A DNA stretch of 64,000 nucleotides from Kitasatospora terrestris (GTDB lineage Bacteria > Actinomycetota > Actinomycetes > Streptomycetales > Streptomycetaceae), in contig NZ_BAABIS010000001.1 of assembly GCF_039542905.1 (NCBI RefSeq), positions 7,812,001 through 7,876,000 on the forward strand. The letters are read 5' to 3'. A program made the position numbers and the translations under genes. Below are positions 1 to 12,200 of the stretch, piece by piece; the first letter of the stretch is position 1; every line of letters starts with the position of its first letter. The notes beneath the pieces were generated by a model, which saw nothing but the letters and a program-made list of their open reading frames with translations, ran no database searches and was not told the DNA's origin.

Positions 1-1
1 A

Positions 2-210
2 ATCGTCTGGCAGCAGCCGGAGTTCGCCCATCTCAAGGGGCGGGCGGCCGACGGGCCGGTCTGGGTGGTGCCCGCCTTCCGCGAGCCGAGGAAGGGAGCG
101 GAACTCCCCGGTCCCGGTCACCTGGTCGTCGCCAGGGCCGTCGGCTTCGACGCGGCGGGGCGCCCGGTGCTCGAGGGCCGCGGCAACTGGCAGGAGTACA
201 GCAAGGCCCC
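2..210 (+). other. C-terminal end of a lonely-Cys module (copy A, inside giant protein)
   Basis: The first ~70 residues in the window match the tails of the two later modules. They share a hydrophobic strand, then the pattern LVVAxxVGxDAxGRPVL, then GxxW. The catalytic part lies outside the window. Confidence 0.6.
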
Positions 211-3200
211 GAACACCCGGGAGGCCGTCGCGATCGTGGACACGTCCACCTCCTCGTTCCCGGAGCACTACTCCAACAGCAGGTCCGACGCGTCGACGGG
301 GCCCATCGCCGAGCAGATGGAGCTCGCCGGGCGCTTCGGCGAGGAGGCGCCGAGGTTCCTGCTGGAGGAGCGGGACGTCCTGGTCAACGGGCAGCGGGTG
401 TTCGGTGCCGGCGGCACCCACGCCACCGAGGCCGTCCCGTACGACCGGGTCACTGTTGGCAACCGGCGCCTGGACGCCGCGGGCATCGAGAGCTGGCTCC
501 GCCGGGGCGGGCACCCGCTGACCGATGCGGACGCGGCGCACCTGGTGCAGACGTTCCTGGAGCACGTCCCGCGCGCCGACTACCAGGAGCACCAGCAGGA
601 GAAGTTCCTCGCCGACGCACGGCGTTTCACCGCGTACGAGCGGCGCACGGAGTACCTGGAGGTGCTGGAGGCGGTCGGCCTGGCCGCGGACCGGGTGGTC
701 GAGCAGTACCCGCCGGACGAGTACTTCTACCTGGGCCTCGGGCGCAGTCCGGCAGCCGTCGTCGCGTACCTGAGCGAGCTGGGCCACCGGCCCGTGTCGA
801 TGCCGCTGTCGAGTTTCCGGCCCGGGGCCCGCGAGCCGTGGGCGGCTGCCGCGCAGGGCCTGACCGACCACATGGGGCGGCCCAAGCCGACCCCGAACGA
901 GCGTCAACTCGCGCACCTCGACAAGGCGTTCGCGGAGGTGCTCGGGCAGCTGACGCCGGAGCGGCTGGGCAACCGCAAGGTGCTGATGATCGACTATGTG
1001 CAGGGCGCGCAGTCGCTGGTGGCGGCCCAGCACTACGTGCAGGAGTACCTGCACGGGCAGAAGGGCACGGAGTCGACCGCGGTGGTGGCCCTGGCCATGC
1101 ACCAGAAGATCAACGTTTCCTCCGTCGACGCCGTCGTGCGCTCCGTGGTCGACCCGAAGGAGCGGACCGCGTGGCGGCGGCTGGTGGGGCCGCCCGCCGA
1201 GGCGCTGACCCGCCGGCAGGAGTGGCAGGAGCAGTTCCACCGCCTGCCGCTCACCGAGGACGGTCCCCTCGGGAAGCCCGGGGTCGTGCTGGGTGAACTG
1301 CTGAAGCTCGAGGCCTTCGACGGGTTCGCGCAGTTCAAGTCGTTGAAGATCCTCGAAGTGGACGCGCAGTGGGTCGCCGGTCCCGTGCACGAGGTGGACC
1401 TGAACGCGCTGACCGGACTCATGGTGGGCGACCTCCACCACATCGCCGCGAACCGGCTCAAGGGCGTCGTCGCGGAGACCCTCGCCGAGCACTACCTGCG
1501 GACCGGCGACCGGACGGTGCCGCCGAAGGTCCGGGCGGACCTGGAGACCGAGGTCCGCAACAACCTCAGGCCGGAGAACCGGGCTGAGCACACGGGCCCG
1601 TTGACCGACAAGTTCGTGGCGGCCTACGAGAAGGCCGCCGCGAACGAGACGCAGGAGGCGGCCGAGCAGCGCGCCAAGGCGATGATCAACCGGGCCCTGG
1701 CCCGGGCCGACGACCACCCCCTGACCGGGGAGGAGGGCCACGACAGCACGCTGCCCGCCCCGGGCACCGAGGCGTACCGGGTCCTCCTCGAGGAAGTGCG
1801 CACCTACCTGGACCTGAAGCAGTACGGCGAGCCGCTGTCCGATTTCGGCTCCGCGGCGAAGGGCCACTGGCTGGGCGACCTGAAGCTGAACCGCACCCAG
1901 CGGTGGGAGCTGCACGAAGCGCTCTCACGCTTCCCGGCGCGCCAGAACACCTTCACCGTGGCCGTCCACGGCGGGCCGGACGGCCTGCCGGTCCGGGACG
2001 GTCGGGTGATCACCCCTCAGGAGATGGTCCGGACCCTGGCCGACCTCGTCACCACCAAGGCCTGGAACGGCACCGATGCCCTCCAGTTCGTCGTCTGCGG
2101 CCTCGCGGGCAAGGGCCTGAGCAGCCACTACGTCGCCGAGGTGATGAAGCTGCTGGGCGAGGTGGGCGAGAAGGGCCTGGGCAGTACGGCACTGGCCGCG
2201 ACGGGGAAGGTGTTCTTCGTCCCCAAGGTCGAGGGCAACGAGGTCGTTTCCGGGGAGAGCGGGCACCTGGTGGTCGCCTCCCACGTCGGCTACGACGCGG
2301 CAGGGCGGCCGGTGCTGGTCCGGGGCGGCGAGTGGCTGGAGTTCCGGCGCCCGACCGCCGAGAACCCCGAGCCGCAGCCCGTCGAGCGCGGCTCCCTCCT
2401 CGGGGCGCACCACCCCGAGCAGGTGCCCGACGGGTACACCGAGGTACCGACGGAGGGACAGCTCGACCGGGGCCGGCGGCTCCCCGGGGCACTGGCCTTC
2501 GGCGACCGGCCGTCCCACCCGCCGCAGGACGGCGCGCGGCCGGACCACACCCCCGCCGGACCCGCCTACCACTACGCCGAAGCCCCCGAGCACATCCGCA
2601 CCGAGCCGGACGGCACCCGGGCCGAGCAGTGGCGGCAGACCCAGCGGGACCTCCAGGACGCCTACGATGCCAAGCTCTCCGAAGCCGCCGAACAGCACCG
2701 CAAGGACCCCGACGGCAGCGGCCACCCGCTCGACGAAGCGGCCGCGGACCTGCTGGCCGAACAGTTCGCCGAGGGGTCCGTGCACTTCCCCGAGCACGTG
2801 CCGGCGGACCTGCCCGCGGCGGTGCGCCGCCGGGCCCAGGACATGCTGAACCAGGAACTGGCCGCCCGGCCGCAGGACCGCGACCGGATCCTCGCCGACC
2901 TGGACGGACTGGTGCGCGTCGCGGCGGTGCGCGAGAGTTACGTCCGGATGGCCCGCGAGCGCTTCGAGCAGGCCCTGGAGGCCACGGGCACCCCGAAGCT
3001 CATCGGCGACGGCACCGGCCCCACCCGCGCGCCCGCCCCGCTGCCGGAGGCCGCGCTGCGGGCGGTCCGCACGGGAACGGAGAGCGGGTTCCTGGCCCGG
3101 GCCGAGGCCGAGGCCGCCCGGCTCTACGCCCCGGCCGAGGGGACCGGCCCCGCCCACCGGACCGAGGACGACGCCGAGGCGGCCCGGGCGGAGGCGGAGA

Positions 3201-6200
3201 AGTCCCTGGAGGGGCTCACCGTCCGGCTGCGCGAGGAACTCGCCCTGCACGCCGACCGCGAGCGCGCCCTCGCCGAGGCCGACCGCCTGGTCGACGTCGT
3301 GACCCGGGACAGCGGCTGGTACGAACGGCTCTCGGCGGACGACCGGGACCTGCTCGCCGCGGCCGGGGTGACCGGGCAGCCGAAGCCCTCGGACGCCGGT
3401 GTGAAGGCGATCAAGGAACAGCTGCGCGCACGGGTCGCCGAGGACTTCGCCGAGATCACCGGCCCGCTCGACCCCGCGACCGGGGAGCGCCGCGACCGTG
3501 CCGAGGCGGTGAAGCTGTTCGAACTGGCCCTGGGCGGCCACCTCAGCGGCCTGCCCCGCGAACTCGCCGTCCAGGTGGCCCGCGAGAGCGCGATCCGGAA
3601 CACCTTCGAAAAGGTGGAGCAGGCGGCCGAGTCCTGGCACCTGGACCCCCGGCACCACGCGCTCGCCGAACAGTTCGGCGTCACCGCGGGGGACATCCAC
3701 CGGGCCAAGCAGGGAGTGACCCGGGACCTCGCCGAAGCCGTGGACCACCAGTCCCTCGAACACGCCGACCGCCCGGCCGTCCTCCGCCGCGCGATCGAGG
3801 GCCTCACCGAGGCCGGGAACATCCGCGACCTGCTGCTGCACCGCGCCGCCCGGGCGGCGGCCCACCGCACCGCCGAGACCGCCGCGCAGGCGGCGGCCCA
3901 CGCCCACGGCGTCCTGTCCGAGCACGCCCGCGACCGGCTGGCGGAGGGCCACACCCAGCGGACCGAACACGCCTTCGACGAACTGTTCCGTACCGCCGAG
4001 GACCTGACCACCCGCCAGGAACAGTGGGAACAGCGCCGGAACGAGCTGGCGGACGAGCTGGTCGAGCACGCCTCCTTCGAGCGGCAGGCCGCCCCCGCTC
4101 TCCGCGAAGCCGCCCGGGCCTTCGAAGACCTGGCCCGGACGCACGTCATCGGCCAGGACCGGGCCGCCGCGCTCAAGCGCGCGTACGGCGACGAGTTCTT
4201 CACCCACTACCGCGAACTGTGGGCCCTCGGCCACTTCGACGAGGTCGCCTGGCGGACCCACGAACGCACCCACGAAGACGCCTTCGCCCACCGCGAGCAG
4301 CCGCGCCCAGAGGAGGACGGGCACGCGACCCCCATCGACAGCATCGACGACCTGATCGCGGACGCGCTGTCCCCGAGTACCGCCGTGAACCATGTGGTGG
4401 AGCAGTCGGTTCAGCAGGGGCGGGTGGATCGGCGGCCGCGTTTCGTGGTGCGGTCGTCGTTCGATGCGCGGCGTTTTGTGCACGGTGGTGAGGAGCACAC
4501 CGATCTGACGGTGCGGGTCGCGTTCCGGGAGGGTGCTGGGCAGGGTGCGGCCGGGGTGTGGGAGAAGTTGGTCGCTGGGGTGGAGGAGCATCTCAACGGG
4601 CCCGGTTACCGGTTGGCGAACGGTGACTTGATGCATGTCACGGTGGTGCGGGTCGAGCCGGGTGCGGATGCGCATCTGACGGTGGACCTGGTGGGCCGGG
4701 ACCGGGTGATGGACCAGAACGCGTGGTGGGTGGACGGTGACTCCCTCGACTATGTGCACGAGTTGGGTCACCAGTTGGGTCTGCGGGACGAGTACCGGAC
4801 GGAGGACCTTCCGCACCGTCCGGAGGTCGACGGCACTCTGATCGGCGATCCGCGTGCCCCGGCGCCGGCGGGTCTGCGGCAGGGCGGTCTGCGCGAGCGG
4901 CACCTGTCGCTGATCTCCAGGATCGTCGGCGACGTGGAGCGGCCTCCGACCTCCGGTCCGAAGGACCTGACCTGGCAGCAGGCTCGCGACGCGGCGGCGC
5001 CGCACGAGCGGAGCCACGTCTGGGTGGACCCGGTCTCCGAGCCGCTGCACACCGACGAGGGCGCCGTCCCCCCGCAGATGGCGGGGCAGGGATGGATCGA
5101 CCCGCCGGCCGAGGGCCCGTGGATCATCAAGCACCCCGGGTACGCGTCCGGCGACCAGTGGGGGATCGCCGCGGCCATGCTCCACAACGACCGGTTGCAG
5201 GTCCTGATCGCACGCGGGCCGGATCCCCACGAGTTCGGCCACGACCCGGCCATGGACAAGTCCCGGGAGATCGAGCAGTTCTACCGCTCCGCCGGGATCC
5301 CCCGCGAACGCATCCACGTGGTGAAGGCGGCGAGCGCGACGAAGGAAGCCTTCGGGACCGTGCTGCATCAGAATGCCATCCAGCTCCTGAAGACCGCCCG
5401 GGGGGTGTCACGCCTGTCCCCCGAGGACATCAAGCAGTCGGTCAGGGGTGTCACCGATGCCACCTACTACCTCGGCAAGCACTTCAGCGAGCCACTCCGG
5501 CACACCATCCGCGATGCCTGGGGCATGAACGACCGCACCTTCGACCCGCTGATCGGCCAGTGGCTGGAGGAGCGGCACGGCATCCCGACGCTGCCGCAGG
5601 ATTCCAAGGTCCTCGTGCTCTGGTCCCGCTTCACCGGCAAAGCGGCGAAATGGGCCAACGTGTCCGGCCGGCTGGAGCACGACACGAGCTTCGAGGGCGT
5701 GCGGCAGATCCTGCGCGAATTCGCCCACAGCTACGACGCGGTGATCATCACGGGTGACCCCCACCCGAGCCGGAGCGGCAAGTGGGACAACCTGGTCACG
5801 GGCATGCGCTCCGAACTCGGCCGTGACGGCATTCACCACATCACCGGATTCTGGCGGGCGCAGGACGAGCTGACGTCCGCCTGGACGGGGGGCACCAGGA
5901 TCGGGCAGTTGCGCCTGTACGAATACCTCAAGCAGCGCTACCACGTGGATCACCTGGGATTCCGATCGGGAAACCTGGAGTCGGTCGCCCTCATCGGCCA
6001 CCGCGTCTCGTACCTGGAGGAGTACGGCGCCACCGGATCGTCCCGGATGGAGAGATGGCACCGCCAGAGCGACGGCAGGACCAAGGTCGGCGGCAAACCC
6101 GTGGGCTACGAGCGCGTGGTCGTCTCGCAGCCGCCCACCGCCTCCGGTCGGTACGCCAAGCCCTACGACAGCAGGGTGGAGGGCGCCCCTCCGTATGTGC

Positions 6201-9200
6201 CGCAAGCGGGGGAGTGGCCCAAGGCGTCGGAGGTGTACAGCCATGAGCGCGGCTTCGCCTACGAGGACCTCGTCGAGATCAGGAAGAGGCTGCTGCCCAA
6301 GGAGCGCCACGTGCAGGTGACGCACACCAGGTTCATGGTGAACCGCGTCCAGCACCTGCAGCGCCGGTACGAGAAACTCCGCCAGGTCTACAGCACGTAC
6401 ACGTACGGATCCCCGGAGGGCCAGGCCTACCTGAATGGGTCCTACGACACCGTCTTCCGGAAGACGGTGGATTTTTCGAGCGTCGAGAACGACTACGCCT
6501 CGATGGCGGCGTACCTGCCGTACCTGCCCACGCTCCAGCAGGCCGTCCGCACCGCGCACGCGGAGTACCTGCTCGGCATGGCGAACGTCCACGTCCAGGT
6601 GTTGCGGTCGGTGCCGCACGACGGGGACTCCCTCTACCACGCCGTCACCGCCGCCCTCCACATGTCCATCGGGGCGGGGGACGCGCGACAGGAACTCACC
6701 TCCTGGATGGAGGGCAACCGGCAATCGGGGATCGAGGACCTCGCGACGAGGTCCGGGACGACCTTCGACGCGTTGGTCACCGCGGTCCGCACACCCGGCA
6801 GTTGGGCCGGGGCCGCCGGTGAGCTGGTTCCGGTGCTCTTGGCCTCCGCGCTGCGCCTGCGCATGCACATCCGCGTCGGGGACATGTGGCACCAGGTCGG
6901 GCCGATGGACGGCCACTACGACCCGGAGGCCAGGGACATCTACCTCGACCTCTCGGGGAACCACTACACCCCGTTGGAGCTGGTTCCGAGCACGTCGGGC
7001 GAGCAGATGGTGTCGCAGAGCTCCTCGAAGCGCCCGTTCGAGGGCGGGTCGGACCACCAGGGCCGGGACGCGCAGCGTTTCCGGCAGGACGAGACACTGT
7101 CGGCCCCGCCGACCACCGGGCAGGACGGGCGGGTCGTGCCCGACCGGCCGCCGGTCGGGCTCGGCGGCGGTGACATGCCGGTGCCCGGGCCGCTGCACGA
7201 GCGGGTGCAGGCACTGGAGCACCTGTCGCGCGAGGAGCGGCGCACGCGCGCCGCGGACAGCGGCTTCGTGGAGAGCCTGTACACCGAACTGGGGCCGGAG
7301 GACTTCGCGCAGGCGGCGGCCCGACTGCTCGTCGACGTCGACCCCCGCACCCGGCAGCCGGTCGCCGCCCGCCGGACCGCGCAGGCGCTGGTCGCGCGGA
7401 TGCTGTCGAACAAGGGCATCGCCGAGCGTCTGGTGGACGCGGGTGTGCACGTCGAGGTGGTGCCGCGCGACGTCCCGATCACGGAGGTGCCCGGCTTCTT
7501 CGGTCCCGCGCACGGCACGGACGACGGCCGTGACTGGGCGGTGGTCCGCGGTTCCAACGCGAACGGGCTCGTCCTGATCACCGAGGAGAACCTGCTCGGT
7601 GCCCGGACGACGGTGGGGCCGGGCCTGGACCACCCCGAGGGGTACTCCACCTCCGTCCACGAACTGGCCCACGCGATCCACCGGTTCGCCCTCACCCCGG
7701 AGCAGGAGGAGCTGGTCCGGCAGGCCTACCGGGACCGGAGCGTCGCCGACGCGCTGTCCGAGCTCTTCGGCGAGGAGGACGTCACGGCGTGGCCGGACGG
7801 CGGGCTGCACGACGCGGGCGGCGACCGGGTGGGCAACTACTCGGCGCGCAACGAGCACGAGTTCTTCGCGCAGCTGGTCACCGCGTACTTCGGCCACAAC
7901 CACGGGAACGACCCGGCCACCCGACTGCCGCGCAACAACGGCGCCGCGTGGGTGCGGGAGCACGTGCCCGAGCTGGTGCCGCTGCTGGTACACCTCTTCG
8001 GAACGGACCCGCGGGCGGACCACCCGGAGGGGGCCAACCAGGTCGGCCGGACCGAGGCGGAGGAGCAGGTGTTCGCCGGCTTCCGGGAGTTCATGGACAC
8101 CGCAACGGCGGAGCCCGAGCCGGTGGTCCAGCCGGAGCCGGAAGTCCAGCCCGAGCCCGAGCACCTCGCCCTGGACCAGGTGATCGAGCAGGCCCTCAAC
8201 CCGGACGCTGCCCAGCAGCCGCTGGTCGAACAGCCCGTGGTCGAGCAGCCGCCCCCGGTTCCGGCTCCACCAGGCCGTTTCCGGGAGCGCGGGCTGTCCG
8301 CGTACGACGTGCTGATGCACCTGGACAACATCGGGGGCCTGGACTTCGGCAGCCTCCAGGGCCGGTTCGCCGAGGCGCTGCACGGGGACGCGAAGGCCGC
8401 GCGGACGTTGGCGGAGAGCCTGTTCGGCGCCGAGGCACTGCGTCCGACGATGTCCGCGCTGTCCCGCGGGGACGTACGGGAGGTGCCGTTCCGGGCAGGC
8501 CGGTGGTCCGGCGAGATCAGGATCAGCGCCACCGTGGGCGAGGGCAGGCACCTCAGGGAGCTGGACGGCTTCGAGTTCGAGTACGGCTCGGAGCAGCAGA
8601 GCACGGTCGGCGTCACCGCCGACCGGCTCACCCGGACGAGCATCGGCGCACAGTTCAGAGCGAAGTTCGGCACCTCCGGTGACCTTGCGGAGGCCCTCGG
8701 CCACCAGCGCGGCTCGCTGACGGGCGGCAGCACCGCCGAGGCGAGCCGGACCTCGGCCCGGGGCAAGACCACCGAGCCGGCCGACGTCTTCGAGACGCCG
8801 TTCACGCTGACCGTGGAGTTCCTGGACGCCAGGTTCCAGGGCGCACCGGGCCCGTGGCACGCGCCGCAGCCGATCGAGCTGCCGCTCACCGGCCACGTCG
8901 CGGTGCCGAAGCTGGACAGGGCCGACCTGCCGCCGACGGCGGAGGCGCACTTCGCGGTGCCCCGGGAGGTGTCCGAGCACCGGCGGTTGGCCGGCTCGCA
9001 CATCGTCTCGGACGTGTGGCCGCTCGACCCTCCCCGCCGGCCGCAGGGGGAGGACGAGCAGGGCGGGATCGAGCTGATGGGCCCGAACGACCGGCCTGCG
9101 GCGCCGTCGACGGGGAAGTTCGTGGCGGGCTTCGAGGAGGCGGCCGAACGCTACTTCGGCAGCCGCTGGCCGCAGTTGCGGCGCAGGCTGCTGACCGGAC

Positions 9201-12200
9201 TCGACCTCGGTACCCTGCACCAGGAGTTGAAGGCGACGATGGCCGGCCAGCGGTTGACCATCGTGGACGACAGTCCGCTCGGGGCGGCCGCGGTGATCAC
9301 CGTCGGCGGCGGGACGGTCTCCCGGATGCACCAGGTCCGCACCCTTCCGAGCACCGAGTTCAACATCTCCACCGCCACCACCCGGTCGCAGGTCGAGCAG
9401 ACGACCAAGAGCCACGAGGGGCAGGTGCTGCCGTCGTCGATCGCCAACCGGACGAGCACGAACCCCCTGGGCGGCGTCGGGGCGGGCGCCCGGGCCGGGC
9501 GGGACGGGGTAGAGCTGCGCGGCACCGGCACCGACCTGGGGAACGGCACCAAGGTCAAGCGGCCGGCGGTGCTGTTCGAGGGGACGGCCGAGCTGACCGT
9601 CACCTTCGGCTGGCGCGGCGGGGCGCTGCCGCGGCCCGCCGACGAGACGACCCACGTGGGCCTCGGCTTCCGCACCGTCATCGACCAGGACGAGGCCGTC
9701 CTGGTCACCGAGGCCGCGCAGGTCGTGGCAGGCACCCGGCCGCCGGAGTTCGTCGCCGACGGGCCGCTCGCGCCGCCCGTCGGGCCCGCCCACGCGGTGG
9801 GCGACCAGGTCCCGGCGCCGGTGGAGGACGTGTGGTCGGGCCTGCCCGACACCACCGTCGTGCGCGACCTGCGCGACATCGCCCCGCTCCACGAGGAGCT
9901 CGACCGGGTCGGGCGGGTGCTGCTCGGCGAGAAGACCTGGCACCAGGTCCGCGCGGAGGTCCTGGAGGCCTACTCGCACAGTGCGGTCAGCGCCCACGTC
10001 GTCGGAATGTCGCGCGGCACCGCGCTGCGCGGCCCCGAGGTCACGGCGGGACCGCTGAAGGACCTCCACCTCGCCACGACCGTGCGGCTGCGCCGGATGG
10101 TCCACCTGCGCAGCCAGGGGACGGCCGAGCTGAACCCGGTCCGCGAGACCGGCACCTTCGGCTCGACCCGCCACCTGCGCTCCGACACCGTCACCGGCCA
10201 GGTCCAACTGGCCGGCAAGGGGAGCGTGTTCACCCACGAGGACGTGCTGAAGTCCTCCGGCAAGCCCTTCGGCGACGTCCTGCAGGGCACCGTCGTGTCC
10301 TCCGCGGAGTCGCGGATCCGGGACGGCTGGCGCAGCGGAGAGTCCGACAAGGGCTACGCCAACGGCAAGTACCGCAGCCCGCAGGAGCTGTACCGGGCCG
10401 ACTTCGAGGTGCTGCTGAAGGCCAACGGGCGGGACTACGGGCCGGTGCGGCTCACCGCCGAGCTGAGCCTCGAGCAGGCCCACACCGAGCCGCACACGAT
10501 CGGCGGGAACGAGCGGCACGGCTTCGTGGTGCCGCCGGGGCTGCACGAGCGGGCCCTGACGGAGCCGCAGCACGTTGTTCCCGGCCCGGCCGGCGCCCCG
10601 GCCGCGCCGCCGCTGCGCCTCGGCCAGTCCGACGTGGTGCTCAGCCTCGGCCGCGGTGACACCGCGGTGCTGAGGACCGTCCTGGACGCGCTCCGGGAGC
10701 ACACCGGCAAGCCGGTGCCCGCCGCCGCCGAGGCCCGGCTGGCCCGGTCCGTCGACGCGTACGGCCTCACGTCGGCGCTGTCCCGGCTCAGCCGGGGCGG
10801 GCGGATCCGGGTGCCCCTCGACTTCGACGGCTGGAAGGGCACGGTCGTGATCGGGGGCGACCTGGTGCGCCCGCGGCCCCGGGAGGAGCTGCTCACCGGC
10901 TTCGAGTTCGAGTCGGGCAGCCAGCAGCGCACCACCACCGGAACCACCGCGGACCTGCGCACCCGGCTCCGCCTCCGCGGCCGACTCGGGCTCACCCTCC
11001 CGTGGGTCAACCTCACCGGCGAGCACACGCGCACCCGCGACCTCGTCAAGGGCGTCTCGATCGACCGGGTGGGCGGCACCAACAGCCGCAGCAAGAGCAC
11101 CGAGCCCGCCCGGATCACCGACGTGGACGCCGTGTTCACGATCGCCTTCGAGACGACCGGGCGGTCGCACGCGATCGCGTCGCCGGAGCCCGTCACGGCG
11201 TCCGCCGTGGTGGCCGCGCCCCAGCGCGTCCGGGAGGCGGCCTCGAGGATGCTGCCGAACCACCGGTTCGGCTCCTCCGACGTGATCACCGCCGTCCACC
11301 TCGACCAGGACCGCAGCGGCACCGTGCACGACCTGGTCCGCGGCCTGGGCGCCGTCCGGCTCGGTGACGGGAGCCGCACCGCCGCCCACTTCCTTGGCAG
11401 GGACTGGGCGGGCATGGCGCGGGAGCTGTCCGACGCGCTGGACTTCGACCGGCTGCAGATCCACCTCAAGTCGGTCATGGCCGGTCATCCGCTGGTCGTG
11501 GAGCACGGCCGGAGCAGGGCGCTGATCACCGCCGAGGTGGTCGGGCTCGTCCCGACCGGGCGGCCGCCGCAGGTCGAGTTCAACATCGGGACCGGCCACC
11601 AGACCTCGCTCACCAGCTCCGACGGCGCGACGAACACCGGTGGCGGCAGCGGCACGGCGTACTCCTTCGGCGTCCACGTCACGGGAGACCCGACGGCTTC
11701 CGGGACCGCACCGCTGGTCGGACCGACCTTCACCTACGCGACGGGCGTGAACCGCCTGGAGCACGGCAGCGACTCCGGCTCCGGCGGCACCGCGGTCAAG
11801 AGCAAGGTGGCCGCGGTGGCCCACCAGGCCGAAGTGGTCCTCAAGATCCGCCTCGAGCACCGGCCGCCCGTCGTGCTGCACCCCGCGGACGCCGTCCGTC
11901 CCGACCGTGCGCAGCGGCCCCCGGACGGCGACAGGTCGGTGCTCGGCGGCGTCGGCCGGAGCATCACCCGGCTCGGCGACCGGCTGACCGGGCTGGGCCG
12001 CTACCGGCGCTCGCTCGTCGAGGCGACCGTCCACGCCGACGTGCTGATGGAGACCGGCCGCGACGAGGCCGTGGTGCCGTTGCGCCATGGCGCCCCGACG
12101 GAGGGGTTCCCGCCGCTGCGCACGCCCCAGGAGGTCGGTGTGCTGCAGCTGCGCAGGCCGCCGGAGTCGCTGTTCCGGGAGGGCGTCCGCGACGTCGGGG

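Noticed and set aside
1925..5368. An 1,147-codon antisense frame under the giant gene
   Set aside because: It shadows the + frame codons and has no recognisable domain.
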